Counted from the first letter of the stretch, positions 15,938-26,169 are shown. The stretch: 64,000 bases of DNA from CADCTQ01 sp963844325 (GCA_963844325.1 CAWJNV010000002.1:5890001-5954000); one strand, 5' to 3'. Notes: generated by a model from the letters alone, not told the origin. Translations and numbers: made by a program.

Positions 15938-16281
15938 ACCTCTGAAAGACCGCTTCCGGTCAGTACCCCGGCCCAGGGAAAAAGCGCAAACCGGGCGGGA
16001 AAGCGGCGGCAGGGAAGATAACATAAATCCGGGCAAAACCGGAGCTGCGGCCCCGGAAAAGATCAACGGCGCCGCCCGGACGTTGCACCTTACCGGGGCG
16101 GCACGGGGTGGGAACCCCTTGCCGGGTCACCCGGGCAAGCCGGCCCCGCATCAACGGAAAGGCACTGCGGGCTGCCGCTCTCGTAAGCCGGCCAAACGCG
16201 CCGGAAGGCACAATCCGGCGGAAAAGGGCGGCGGCTCCCGGTCCACAATTTCTTTTTTCACAACAGTTAAATGGCACGCTT
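15938..16281. other. Intergenic stretch with no supported gene
   Basis: About 340 G/C-rich bases separate the divergent hybrid kinase and a small gene. Several imperfect CCGGG-rich inverted repeats are visible. Open frames here are composition-driven and lack recognisable protein features. It presumably contains both promoters. Confidence 0.4.
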
Positions 16282-16479
16282 ATGGTCATCCGGGTGGAAG
16301 ATTTGCTCCGAAAGCTGGGGGAAGTAACGTATTACAACTATCTCTCCTATCACAACGACGCTTTTGTGTTCATCACCCTCTACAAAGAGGAAGAGCCTGA
16401 GGCGTTTGTAATCATTGAACCCGTTGCCGTCGAGCAGTACCAGCGCCTGGTTGACGCCGTAAGATTCCACCAGCAGTAA
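16282..16479 (+). CDS. Small hypothetical protein
   Basis: A 65-residue protein starting MVIRVEDLLRKLGEVTYYNY and continuing with hydrophobic beta-like segments (DAFVFITLYKEEEPEAFVII) and a closing helix (VEQYQRLVDAVRF). The alternation of strands and helix looks like a real small alpha/beta protein. A longer frame opens at 16108, but its extension is low-complexity, so I placed the start at the ATG at 16282. No family was recognised and there is no operon partner. Confidence 0.5.
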   Translation: MVIRVEDLLRKLGEVTYYNYLSYHNDAFVFITLYKEEEPEAFVIIEPVAVEQYQRLVDAVRFHQQ

Positions 16480-16842
16480 CCCCGGGCGGCGGCCCGTCTC
16501 CCCCGCGGGCGGAAATTGCGGCTGGGTTCGGCAACTTTTGCGCGCTGCTTCCGTGTAAGGGCAGCATACGTTGTGCAGGAGCCGGACTTCAAACAACTCT
16601 CCCTTGGCGGTTCGTATTTCCATCCTGACCAAAGACCTCGCCCCGCACCCGCTGCTGGCCGGGCAACTGGCCGCCCTGGCCAGCCCCCTTCCCGCGGCCG
16701 GGCTCACAAGCCTGTACGAACCGCTGGCGGGCAACCTGATGAAGTGCATCATCCTCCTGCAAAGCCACCAGGTTTCTTACCACGTGCAATTCGATCATGC
16801 ACCCTCCGAGCCCCCGGACGAACCCGGGATTCCCTAAGCAGC
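16480..16842. other. Gap with no convincing gene
   Basis: Overlapping frames exist on both strands, for example a plus-strand one at 16571-16837 containing LTKDLAPHPLLAGQLAALA, and a minus-strand stretch containing MEIRTAKGELFEVRLLHNV. Neither shows a known fold, and they exclude each other. With the WD40 remnant just downstream, this may be decayed coding DNA. Confidence 0.35.
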
Positions 16843-17161
16843 GGAAACTGTTGGTTGAGCAACACCTTGCCCTGCACGTCAAACACGCGGATGCGGTCAC
16901 TGCCCGTCAGGATAATGTCCCTGGTCGGGTGCCAGTCTACGCTCAGGTAGCCTTATTTTCTTTCCCAATGGCGCGCAGCCGTTTGCCTTGCCGGTCGTAG
17001 AGGTACAAAAGACCGCTGTAATCGCCCGCGGCCAGCAGGGTTCCCGACCGGTTCCAGGCCAGGGCCCTTGTGCCGGTTACTTCGGGCAAGGCCGTGAACT
17101 GACCGGTTGCCACGTCCAGGAGCCGGGCGACCAGCAGGAGTCCGGGCAATGATCTGAGCAT
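16843..17161 (-). pseudogene. Decayed WD40-repeat protein fragment
   Basis: Two frames give consecutive WD40 blades. The first (from 17161) reads LLDVATGQFTALPEVTGTRA, then LAWNRSGTLLAAGDYSG and LYLYDRQGKRLRAIG, and runs into a stop. Shifting frame near 16955 continues as YLSVDWHPTRDIILTGSDRI and RVFDVQGKVLLNQQFPLL. The alternating strand pattern, SGDYSG/TGSD turns and V-x-D ends are typical of beta-propeller blades. Only about one and a half blades remain, with no start region and one frame change, so it is a remnant. WD40 propellers mediate protein contacts; the original role cannot be inferred. Confidence 0.6.
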
Positions 17162-17472
17162 GAAGGTTCATCAGGTGATTGGACAAAGCTACGCCCTGCC
17201 CTTTGTGTCCCAACCCGATTGCGATGAACGGGAATAAATGCACAACCAACAACGAATCCGTATCACGCATCAGCAACTGTAGATAACCCACTTACCGCGT
17301 TCGGTTGGGGCACCCGCCGGCGAAACATATTCCATATCTTTTAACGCGTACGTTATCAACCGCTAGACAGATATGGAGTATGTTTCGCCAAACCGCTGCA
17401 CCTGCGCAGGTCCTTCCCCTTAAGCCTGCTGCTCCGGGGAGTTGCCCAAGTCCCGTCGGTATTCGTACTACG

Positions 17473-17502
17473 CAAAAAAAGCCCCACCCGAACGGGCAGG
17501 GC
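17473..17502 (-). terminator. Intrinsic terminator of the laminarinase gene
   Basis: On the minus strand a G/C hairpin (GCCCTGCCCG / CGGGTGGGGC, with two wobble pairs) is followed by TTTTTTT. It begins 27 bp after the laminarinase stop. Between here and the WD40 remnant I see only a partial AACAACGA-type repeat near 17243-17262, and no gene. Confidence 0.75.
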
Positions 17503-17528
17503 TTTTAAGCAACAGGGAATTACGCTTC

Positions 17529-20500
17529 CTAGCGTTGAATCAGCAGCCGTTTCACCGAAACGCCGTCGTCGGTGACCAGCCGGATCAGGTAGACGCCTTT
17601 TACGAAGCGGGCGGCATCCAGTTGGATTGACTGGGCCTGGCGGGCAGGCGTCTTCCCGGTTGCAATTTCCTGCACCAGCCTGCCGTTCAGGTCGTACAAC
17701 GCCAGGCGGTACGCCCCTGCCGCTCCCGCCGTGAACGTAATGCGGGTGTTACCCCCGGTCGGGTTGGGATACACCGTCAGGTCCGTCGCAATTCCTTCCC
17801 CGGCCGGGTTGCCGGTACGGGCCGTCGTACCCGGGGCCGCGTTGCAACTGCCCAGCTTGTCGCCGTGATTCAGGTGCGCAGGCACTTCTCCCGCCGACAC
17901 TTCCTGCACCACGCCCTTGTGACATACCAGCACCTTTTTGGCATTCTTGGTACCCCGGGCGTCGATTACCGTAAGGGTCACCGAGGCATCGGCGGTGCAG
18001 CCGGCGGCGTTGGTGCCGGTAACGGTGAAGGTGTAGGTGCCGGCCTTGGTGGGCGTAAATACCGGGTTGGCAATCTTGGCGTTGCTCAAACCGGCCGCCG
18101 GGCTCCACTGGTAAGAAGCGGCTGCCGGCGTATTGGCCGCCGTCAACGTGACACTTTGCGGCCCGTAACCCAGGTAAATGGTCTTGGCGTTGCCCCCGGT
18201 GTACACGTTGGAGGAAGGCGTAACCGTAATGACCGGCGCCGTTAGCTGGATGCCTTCGTCTACCTGCCCGTTGCAATTGTTATCGAGTCCATCGCACACT
18301 TCCGGGGCGCCGGGATACACGGCCGGGTTGTTGTCGTTGCAGTCGGCCGGGGCCGCTACCCCGTCGCCGTCCCCATCGGCCCCTTTGGCGCTGTAGTAGA
18401 TGTTATCGAAGTAGAAATCGGCCGGGGCCGCCGGGGCGTCGCCGGCAAACATAAAGGCTTGGTCCAGCGCCGACAGGTCGAGGTTGCCAAACGCCGAGAA
18501 GGGAATGGTTACTTCGTGCCACTGCCCGTCGCGCCGCAAGCCGTACTGCTCCAGGCCGGGGGTAAAATCAATCCAGCCTTCGGCGTTGGCGCCCGACTTG
18601 ATCCCTACTTTGAAGGGACCCTGGTAGGTGGTTTTGAAGTGGAACTTCAGCGCGCCGTCCGCGTAGCTGCCCAGGTTTTTCAGTTCGTTGTCCACCCCGA
18701 AGCCGAACCAGTTGGCGGGTGCGGCGCGGAAGGCCAGTCCTTCGCTGCCTTCAAAGGGGGCGGGGGCCGGCGCGATGTTCGAAAGGTTGTTCCAGATCCA
18801 CAGGTTGGCGTCCTGCCCGTAGGCCAGCCGGTTGGTGATCGTGGCTTGTTCGGTGTAGATGCCGAAGTAGTCGCCGGTCACCACGTTGTCCTTGACTTGA
18901 ATGGTCACGGCGGCCGAAACCGCCGACATGCCCTGGTCGTTGGTGACTTTCGCCGTCAGCGTGTGCGTACCCAGCGAGGCCCCCGTCCAGTTGAACGCGT
19001 ACGGAGCCGTGGCGTCTTCGCCCAGTCTGGCCGGGCCGTCGAAGAACTCCACCTTCGTAATGGCATTGACGGCGTCACTCGCATTGGCGGTGATGGCAAT
19101 GGCGGCGCCCGGCGTGGCCGTGGCGTTGTTGGCCGGCGCGGTGATGCGCACGGTGGGCCCGGTATACGGGGCTTCTTTCTGGTACACCCGCACGTAATCC
19201 ACGTACATGCTGGCCGGCAAGGCCGTGTTGTCCACGTTGAAGCCGGGCCAGTTGCCGCCCACGGCCATGTTGAGCAGCAGGAAGAACTCCTGGTGAAACT
19301 CATCCGTGCCGTTCACGCCGCCCAGGATGCTGGCCTCGTGGTATTTCACGCCGTCCACGAACCATTTGATGGCCGAGGCGTCCCATTCCACGCTGTACAC
19401 GTGGGCTACCGTTACGTCCGCCGGCGTGTGGCCGCCGTAATTGGCGTACGAGCCGTTGTCACTCGACCAGTGAATGGTGCCGTGCACGTCGGGGGACGCG
19501 TTAATGTGCTCCATGATGTCAATCTCCCCGCAGGAGGGCCATCCTTCGGTGACAATGCTGCCGCCCAGCATCCAGAAGGCGGGCCACAAACCCTGGGCCG
19601 ACGGCATGGCAATTTTTGCTTCCATCCGGCCGTACCTGAACAACTTTTTGCCCTGCGTCTTCATGCGGGCCGACGTGTACTCGGCGCCACCGAAGGGTTC
19701 CTTTTTGGCCGTAATGACCAGTTCGCCGTTCTGCACCGACGCATTCTCCTGGCGGTAATACTGCAATTCATTGTTGCCCCAGCCGTTGTCGCCGCGGCCG
19801 GTTTCAAACACCCAGTCGGGACCAATGCCACTGGTAAATTCATCGGCCCACACCAGGTTCCAGCCGTCGGTATTGGTACCGCTCACGGTTACGCTCACGG
19901 GGGCGGAAGTCGTAGTGGCAAGCCCGTTGTCGGTGGCTTTGGCCGTCAGCGTGTACACGCCCGCCGCTACGTTCGTCCAGGTGAACGAATAGGGAGCGGC
20001 GGTGTCTTCGCCCAGCTTGGTGGCGCCGTTGAAGAATTCGACCTTGCTTACCGTCCCGTCCGCATCGGCGGCATCGGCCGTGATGGTGAGGGTGGCCGGG
20101 GCCGGGAAGGTGGCGTTGCCCGCCGGTTGGGTAATGGCAACCGTCGGAGAGGCGTTGGCCGGGGTCGTGCAGTCCGTCCCTACGGTGTAGCTGTGTGGGG
20201 CGTCGGCCGAGTTTCGTTCGGTGTTGCCGGGGCCCACCCGGTAGGTAAAGTAGAGGCTGGTGACCGTGCCGGACGGAATGGCTTTGCTGAAGGTAAAATC
20301 ACCGGCAGCGTTTTTCGTCATCGTGTAGCCCGGGTAGGCGCCGGTCCCGGCCCCTTCGCGGATGTAGATGATGGCGAGGTCGCCCCCGGCCACGGCTCCC
20401 AGCGGGTGGAAGGTGAAATTGACGTTGGCTCCTGCCGTGACGGCCTTGTAAGCGTAGTCGCCGCTGGCCGCTGTGGCGCAATATCCTCCCGGTTCGGGCG

Positions 20501-22976
20501 TGGGGGTGGGCGCCTGGCTGTTGAAGTAAATGTTGTCGAAGTAGAAGTCGGCGGCCGCTGCCGGGGCGTCACCGGCAAACATAAAGGCCTGGTCCAGCGA
20601 AGCGGGCGTGGCACCGGGGAAAGCGCTGAGGGGAATGACCACCTCGTGCCACTGTCCGTCGCGCACCAGCCCGAACTTCTGCACGCCGGCCGGGAACTCG
20701 ACCCAGTTGTCGCCGCTGCCCGTTTTGATGCCGATCTTGAAAGCGCCGGCAAAAGCGGTTTTGCAGTGGAAGGTCAGCGAGCCATCCGCAAAGTGCGACA
20801 CGTTCTTGAGGTCGGTGTCCACGCCGAAGCCGAACCAGTTGCCGGGCGCGGCCCGGAATGCCAGCCCCTCGGCGCCTTCAAACGGCGTCGCGCCGGGGAT
20901 GGTCGCCAGGTTGTTCCACACGTAGAGGTTAGCGTCCCCGCCGTAGGTGAGCCGGGTGGTGATGGCCGCATTTTCGGTGTACACGCCGTATTTATCCGCC
21001 ACCACGGTATTGTCCTGCACTTTCACCGTGATCGGGTCGGAGGTAGTGGTAAGCTTGCCGTTGTCGGTGGCCTTGGCCGTGAGGGTGTACGTGCCCACGG
21101 GTACGCCCGTCCAGGCAAAGCTGTACGGACCCGTAAAGTCGGTGCCCAGCAACGTGGCGCCGTTGTAAAATTCCACTTTGTACACGCTGCCGCCGGCCGC
21201 ATCACCCGCGTTGGCGGTGAGGGTGACGGTGGCGGGCGTCGTAAAGCTGGCGTTGGCGGCCGGGGCCGTAAGCTGGACGGCCGGGGCGGTGTTGCCGGCA
21301 GCCGCCACGAACACCGTGACGGGCGCCGAAGCCGTGGTGGCCCCTTCGTTGTCGGTGGCTTTGGCCGTCAGCGTGTACACGCCTTCCGGGGCACCGGCCC
21401 AGGTGAAGCTGTACGGGCTGGCCTCGTCTTCGCCCAGCAGGGTATTGCCTTGGTAGAACGCCACTTTGGCGACCGTGCCGTTGGCGTCGGCAGCCTGGGC
21501 CGTGAGGGTAATGGTTGCCGGCGTGGTGATCAGGGCGTCGGGGGCCGGGGCGGTAAGTGATACCGTGGGGGCGGGGTTGGCCGCCACGCCGCCGCTGTAG
21601 TAAATGTTGTCGATGTAAAAGTCGGCGGGGGCCCCGGGGGCGTCGCCGGCAAACATAAAGGCCTGCGTCACCGAACCCAGGTCAATGTGCATGCCCTGGT
21701 TGGGGTTGTTGAAGGCACTCAGCGGAATGCTTACCTCGTGCCACTGCCCGTCGCGGGCAGAACCGTAGGGGGCGGCCCCCGGCGCAAAGTTGATCCAGCT
21801 TTCGCCGTGCCCGCTTTTGATGCCCACCTTGAATTGGCCGGCGTAAGCGGTTTTGAGGTGGAATTTGAGAAAGCCGTCGGCGAAGTTGAGCAGGTTCTTG
21901 GCCTGGTTGTCCACGCCGAAGCCGAACCAGTTGCCCGCGGCGGCCCGCAGGGCCAGTCCTTCGTTGCCTTCAAACGGCGTCGCGCCGGCGATGGGAGCCA
22001 GGTTGTTCCAGATGAACAGGTTGGCGTCCCCTCCGTAGGTGAGCCGGCCGGTGAGGGCCGGGTTTTCGGAGTACACGCCGAAGTTGCCGGCCAGGGCGTT
22101 TTCCTTGCCCAGGTAGAGTTCATCGCCGGGGTTCTGGTACAGCCGCACGTAGTCCACGAGCATCTGCGCGGGCAGGGGCGCCGTAACGCCCCCGGCGGTC
22201 GGAATGCCGGTATACTGCCCGCCCACGGCCATGTTCAGCAGAATGTAGTGCGACTGGTGAAACTCTTCCAGGTCCGCCGCATCGGCCTGCGATACGTCCT
22301 TGGTAAAGTAGAGTTGATTGTCCACGTACATTTTTACGGCCTCTTTGGTCCACACGAGTTTGAACAGGTGGTAATCACCCGCCAGGTCGGTCGGGCTGTC
22401 AAAATCGGCACTGGTATAACTGTGCGATCCGTTGTTTTCCCAGTGCACGGCCGCGCCTACCCGCTTGTTGGTCAGGCCGGCCTTGATGGCGTTGACGTTG
22501 CCCATCTCCATGATGTCAATTTCTCCGCTGGCGGGCCAGTTCTTGCTGGCGCCCAGCATCCAGAAAGCGGGCCACAACCCGTCGCGCAGGTCGGGCACTT
22601 TGATGCGGGCTTCGAGGGTGCCGTATTTGAAGTGGACCCGGCCGAAGGTCTTGAGCCGGGCCGAAGTAAAGGGTTTGCCCCCGAAGTTTTCGCGCCGGGC
22701 CTCGATGAGCAGGTTGCCGTCTTCGATGCGGGCATTTTCGGGGCGGCTGGTGTAGTATTCCAGTTCCTGGTTGCCCCACCCGCAGATGCCCCTTTCGCAG
22801 CCGTCGCCGAAGTCGAAGGTCCAGGTTTCGGGGTTGATGGCGGGCTGGTCGAAGTTCTCTTCCCACACCAGGGTCTGGGCTTGCGTGCATAAAACGTTCC
22901 AGCAGAGCAGCGCGGCAAGGGCGGCTGCCTTCCGGCAATGGGTCAGGATGTCGGACAGGTGATAGAGCATTCCCAT
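17529..22976 (-). CDS. Secreted multidomain laminarinase with two GH16 catalytic domains and a type IX secretion tail
   Basis: A protein of about 1815 residues. Approximate order: signal peptide; GH16 (48-285); sugar-binding-type beta-sandwich A1 (288-462); two Ig-like domains; A2 (662-820); CBM56-like glucan-binding domain (828-937); Ig; second GH16 (1038-1275); Ig; A3 (1362-1533); MopE-type DCNDNNPAVYPGAPEVCDG segment; PKD/Ig; CHK...LNHGD motif; C-terminal sorting domain (VYPNPTGG ... RLLIQR). Both GH16 domains keep the catalytic EIDIME (near 152 and 1150), so both should cleave beta-1,3(/1,4)-glucans. The type IX tail places the protein on the cell surface or outside. ATG at 22976 gives the best signal peptide; a GTG at 23027 is possible. 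The propeller regulator is divergent, and a terminator follows. Confidence 0.93.
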   Translation of the reverse strand: MGMLYHLSDILTHCRKAAALAALLCWNVLCTQAQTLVWEENFDQPAINPETWTFDFGDGCERGICGWGNQELEYYTSRPENARIEDGNLLIEARRENFGGKPFTSARLKTFGRVHFKYGTLEARIKVPDLRDGLWPAFWMLGASKNWPASGEIDIMEMGNVNAIKAGLTNKRVGAAVHWENNGSHSYTSADFDSPTDLAGDYHLFKLVWTKEAVKMYVDNQLYFTKDVSQADAADLEEFHQSHYILLNMAVGGQYTGIPTAGGVTAPLPAQMLVDYVRLYQNPGDELYLGKENALAGNFGVYSENPALTGRLTYGGDANLFIWNNLAPIAGATPFEGNEGLALRAAAGNWFGFGVDNQAKNLLNFADGFLKFHLKTAYAGQFKVGIKSGHGESWINFAPGAAPYGSARDGQWHEVSIPLSAFNNPNQGMHIDLGSVTQAFMFAGDAPGAPADFYIDNIYYSGGVAANPAPTVSLTAPAPDALITTPATITLTAQAADANGTVAKVAFYQGNTLLGEDEASPYSFTWAGAPEGVYTLTAKATDNEGATTASAPVTVFVAAAGNTAPAVQLTAPAANASFTTPATVTLTANAGDAAGGSVYKVEFYNGATLLGTDFTGPYSFAWTGVPVGTYTLTAKATDNGKLTTTSDPITVKVQDNTVVADKYGVYTENAAITTRLTYGGDANLYVWNNLATIPGATPFEGAEGLAFRAAPGNWFGFGVDTDLKNVSHFADGSLTFHCKTAFAGAFKIGIKTGSGDNWVEFPAGVQKFGLVRDGQWHEVVIPLSAFPGATPASLDQAFMFAGDAPAAAADFYFDNIYFNSQAPTPTPEPGGYCATAASGDYAYKAVTAGANVNFTFHPLGAVAGGDLAIIYIREGAGTGAYPGYTMTKNAAGDFTFSKAIPSGTVTSLYFTYRVGPGNTERNSADAPHSYTVGTDCTTPANASPTVAITQPAGNATFPAPATLTITADAADADGTVSKVEFFNGATKLGEDTAAPYSFTWTNVAAGVYTLTAKATDNGLATTTSAPVSVTVSGTNTDGWNLVWADEFTSGIGPDWVFETGRGDNGWGNNELQYYRQENASVQNGELVITAKKEPFGGAEYTSARMKTQGKKLFRYGRMEAKIAMPSAQGLWPAFWMLGGSIVTEGWPSCGEIDIMEHINASPDVHGTIHWSSDNGSYANYGGHTPADVTVAHVYSVEWDASAIKWFVDGVKYHEASILGGVNGTDEFHQEFFLLLNMAVGGNWPGFNVDNTALPASMYVDYVRVYQKEAPYTGPTVRITAPANNATATPGAAIAITANASDAVNAITKVEFFDGPARLGEDATAPYAFNWTGASLGTHTLTAKVTNDQGMSAVSAAVTIQVKDNVVTGDYFGIYTEQATITNRLAYGQDANLWIWNNLSNIAPAPAPFEGSEGLAFRAAPANWFGFGVDNELKNLGSYADGALKFHFKTTYQGPFKVGIKSGANAEGWIDFTPGLEQYGLRRDGQWHEVTIPFSAFGNLDLSALDQAFMFAGDAPAAPADFYFDNIYYSAKGADGDGDGVAAPADCNDNNPAVYPGAPEVCDGLDNNCNGQVDEGIQLTAPVITVTPSSNVYTGGNAKTIYLGYGPQSVTLTAANTPAAASYQWSPAAGLSNAKIANPVFTPTKAGTYTFTVTGTNAAGCTADASVTLTVIDARGTKNAKKVLVCHKGVVQEVSAGEVPAHLNHGDKLGSCNAAPGTTARTGNPAGEGIATDLTVYPNPTGGNTRITFTAGAAGAYRLALYDLNGRLVQEIATGKTPARQAQSIQLDAARFVKGVYLIRLVTDDGVSVKRLLIQR

Positions 22977-23236
22977 AAGCGATAAGGGGTAGGACGTTGG
23001 TTGAAAAAGAATTACAGAGCGGGACACGGCGGGCGGCGGGACGAATAAAAATGATGAAACAAAATCTTACAATTTTACTATTATTGAGTCTGCATAATTA
23101 CCCCCATCCGGCGATTCAAACAAGGGAAAGGCTACGTCAATGCTACTACAGCGCCCGGTTCCGACTACATCAATTATACATCAATGCGCCCGAAAACTGC
23201 TTTATTTCAAAAATCCGGCACTTTTTGATCGTTCTC

Positions 23237-26164
23237 ATGCTACAACAACCCATAAAGACCATTTTTAAGGCGCGTCTACCGGCCCGGCACCGGGACCTCC
23301 TGCGAAGGATGGGTTGGTTCGCGTTGCTTCTGCTGTACCTGGCCGGCCCGGAAGCCCGCGGCGGGGAACTGCCGGCGGGCCTGCCCTTTATCCGCAACTT
23401 CAGCAGCCGCGACATCCAGGGAGGCATGCAGAGCTGGTGGATTACCCAGGACCGCCGCGACCTGATCTACGTCGCCAACAATTTCGGCCTGCTGGAATAC
23501 GACGGCAACGCCTGGAACCGCTACCCGGTAAAGAACGGCACCAAGGTGCGGTCGGTGTACGTGGGCAAGGACAACCGCGTCTACGTGGGCTCCCAGTCGG
23601 GGTTCGGCTACTTCCGGAGCAACCGCCGGGGCACCCTCGAATACGTGGCCTTGTCGGACAGCCTGCCGGCCCGCCACCGCAACTTCAGCGAGGTCTGGCG
23701 CATCTTCGGCCAGGGCGACCAGGTGTATTTTCTCACCTTCGAGAATGTGTACCGCTACGACGGCACGCGCCTGACCACGATTGTGCCCGCCTCCCCGCTG
23801 GATTTTTCGTTTTTCGTCAACGGGAAAATTTACGTGCAGCAGTGGGGCCGGGGCCTGAGCGAATTGAAGCACGACGCGTTGCACCTCTTGCCCGGGGGCG
23901 GCTTTTTCAAGAATACCCGCATCGTTTCCATCCTCCCCTCCCCCGCCGGCCTGCTGGTGCTGACCCACCGGGCGGGCCTGTACCGGTACGAGAACGACCA
24001 TGTAACCCCGTTTGCCTGCCAGGGCCTGGCGCCCCTCGGGGAACTGCTCATCAATACGGCCGTGCGGCTGCAAGACGGCACCATTGCCATTGGTACGCCC
24101 AACCATGGCCTGCTCATCCTCGACGCGAACGGGACGCTGCGCCGGCACCTTTCGAAAAAAGACGGCCTGCCGGACCGATCGGTCAACCACATTTACCAGG
24201 ACAACCAGGCGCACGTGTGGCTGGCCCTCAACAACGGCATCGCCATGATTGAACTGGGCTCACCCTTTACGGTCATTGACGAGAAAATGGGGTTGCCCGG
24301 CGCCGGGTACGCCGCCATCCGGCAGGGCGACGCCGTGCTGCTGGGCACCAACAACGGCCTGTTCGCCTGGGACCTGGCCGGGCGGCGCATCACGCAGGTA
24401 CCCCGCTCCACGGGACAGGTGTACACCCTCGGCAAGATCGGCGGCGACTACCTGGTCGGGCACGACAGCGGGCCGATGGTGCTCAAAAACGGCGTTTTGT
24501 CGCCCCTGCATGACGAAAAAGGCGCCTGGCTGTTCAAGCCCGTGCCCGGCCGGGAAGGGTATTTCGTGGAAGGCACCTACACGGGCATCAACCTGTTCGA
24601 GAAAAAAGGCAACACTTACACCTTCGTCCGCAAGCTGGCGGGCCTCCGCGAATCGTCGCGGGTACTTGAATTCGACGAGGACGGCAACCTGTGGATGGCC
24701 CACGGCTACAAGGGCATTTACAAGCTTCGCCTCTCCGACGGGCTCGACCGCTTTACCCGGGTGGACTTTTATAATTCCCGGAAGGGCTTCCCTTCCGACG
24801 TGCTCATCAACCTGGAGAAGATCGACCACGAACTGATTTTCCCGGCGCAGCGGGGCGTTTACCGCTACGACCCGGCCACCGACCGGTTCGTCCGGCACGA
24901 AGGGTTCTCCCGGCTGTTCCGCGCCGATGAACACGTGATCGACATGGAACAGGACGGGCTGGGCAACGTCTACTTCATCTCCGACCAGCGGGCCGGCGTG
25001 CTGCAACCCAAACCGATGGGAGGCTACGCGACCAAAACCGACGTGTTCGGGCGCATTACCGACCTGATCAACGACGACCTGACCAGCGTGCAGGTGCTCG
25101 ACGCCGGCAGCATCCTGTTCGGGGCCAAAGAAGGGTTTATTCACTACGATGCCGGTACTCCGGCCGTCCCGGGTCCGTTCAAAGTGCACATCCGGAAAGT
25201 GGCCGACCCGGTGGGCCGCACCCCGTGGTTCGGGGGCAATGCCGGCGAAGCCGCCCCGGTGCTGAGCCTCCCGTACGCCCGGAACGCGGTCCAGTTCGCC
25301 TACGCGGCCACTTTTTTTGAAAGCCCCGAAAAAACCGTTTTTCAGTACCGCCTGGAGGGCTTCGACCGCAACTGGTCGGCGTGGACCCCCAAAACGGAAA
25401 AAGAATACACCAACCTGCCCGAAGGGGAGTACACGTTCCGGGTGCGGGCCCGCAACCTGTACGGCATCGGGAGCCCGGCCGCGGCGTACCGGTTTACCAT
25501 CCGGCCGCCCTGGTACCGCACGGGCTGGGCCTACGTGCTCTACGGCATCGGCGCGGTTTCGGTGCTGGGAGGGGTATTTTACACCCTCGACAAAAGGTAC
25601 AAGAAGGAGCAGCGGCGCCTGGTGATGAAGAAACAAAGGGAACTCTACCGGAAGGAAACGGAGCTGAAACACCTCTCCGACGTGAGCGAACAGGAGATCA
25701 TCCGCCTGAAGAACGAGAAGCTGGTGGCCGAACTCGAACACATCAACCAGGCGCTGACTTCTTCGACAATTCACCTGATCAACAAGAATGAGCAGTTGGG
25801 CTCGGTCAAGCAGCGGTTGCAGGCCGTGCTGGAAAGCACGCCGGAGGCCCCGAAAGCGGAAATCCGGCAGATCATCCACGAAATCGACAAAAGCATTTCC
25901 AGCGACGCCGACTGGCACCGGTTCGAAATGAACTTCAACCTGGTACACGGCGATTTCATCAAACGCCTGCTGCACCAGTACCCGTCGCTGACGCCCCAGG
26001 AAGTCAAGCTTTCGGCCTACCTGCGGCTCAACCTGAACACCAAGGAGATCGCGCAACTCATGAACATTTCCATCCGCGGGGTCGAGATCAGCCGGTACCG
26101 CCTGCGCAAAAAGCTCAACCTGGTCCGGGACGACAATTTAACGGAGTTTGTGCTTAAGTTTTAG
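23237..26164 (+). CDS. Beta-propeller / Y_Y_Y sensor with a C-terminal LuxR-type helix-turn-helix
   Basis: A protein of about 975 residues. After an N-terminal hydrophobic segment (MGWFALLLLYLAGPEA), repeats of the two-component-regulator propeller type fill about 40-650, with blades such as LIYVANNFGLLEYDGNAWNR. The Y_Y_Y domain follows (FQYRLEGFDRNWSAW, TNLPEGEYTFRVRARN; about 700-757), then one membrane helix (763-785), a charged coiled coil, and a helix-turn-helix (LTPQEVKLSAYLRLNLNTKE, about 915-975). There is no kinase or receiver, so periplasmic sensing is wired directly to a cytoplasmic DNA-binding end. I chose ATG at 23237; the frame is open further upstream and ATG 23309 is another option. 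Divergence from the laminarinase suggests glucan-responsive control of that gene. Confidence 0.88.
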   Translation: MLQQPIKTIFKARLPARHRDLLRRMGWFALLLLYLAGPEARGGELPAGLPFIRNFSSRDIQGGMQSWWITQDRRDLIYVANNFGLLEYDGNAWNRYPVKNGTKVRSVYVGKDNRVYVGSQSGFGYFRSNRRGTLEYVALSDSLPARHRNFSEVWRIFGQGDQVYFLTFENVYRYDGTRLTTIVPASPLDFSFFVNGKIYVQQWGRGLSELKHDALHLLPGGGFFKNTRIVSILPSPAGLLVLTHRAGLYRYENDHVTPFACQGLAPLGELLINTAVRLQDGTIAIGTPNHGLLILDANGTLRRHLSKKDGLPDRSVNHIYQDNQAHVWLALNNGIAMIELGSPFTVIDEKMGLPGAGYAAIRQGDAVLLGTNNGLFAWDLAGRRITQVPRSTGQVYTLGKIGGDYLVGHDSGPMVLKNGVLSPLHDEKGAWLFKPVPGREGYFVEGTYTGINLFEKKGNTYTFVRKLAGLRESSRVLEFDEDGNLWMAHGYKGIYKLRLSDGLDRFTRVDFYNSRKGFPSDVLINLEKIDHELIFPAQRGVYRYDPATDRFVRHEGFSRLFRADEHVIDMEQDGLGNVYFISDQRAGVLQPKPMGGYATKTDVFGRITDLINDDLTSVQVLDAGSILFGAKEGFIHYDAGTPAVPGPFKVHIRKVADPVGRTPWFGGNAGEAAPVLSLPYARNAVQFAYAATFFESPEKTVFQYRLEGFDRNWSAWTPKTEKEYTNLPEGEYTFRVRARNLYGIGSPAAAYRFTIRPPWYRTGWAYVLYGIGAVSVLGGVFYTLDKRYKKEQRRLVMKKQRELYRKETELKHLSDVSEQEIIRLKNEKLVAELEHINQALTSSTIHLINKNEQLGSVKQRLQAVLESTPEAPKAEIRQIIHEIDKSISSDADWHRFEMNFNLVHGDFIKRLLHQYPSLTPQEVKLSAYLRLNLNTKEIAQLMNISIRGVEISRYRLRKKLNLVRDDNLTEFVLKF

Positions 26165-26169
26165 GGGGA

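Noticed and set aside
18459..21560. Long plus-strand frame of about 1033 residues opposite the laminarinase
   Set aside because: Antisense shadow; the minus strand carries recognisable GH16 and Ig-like domains.
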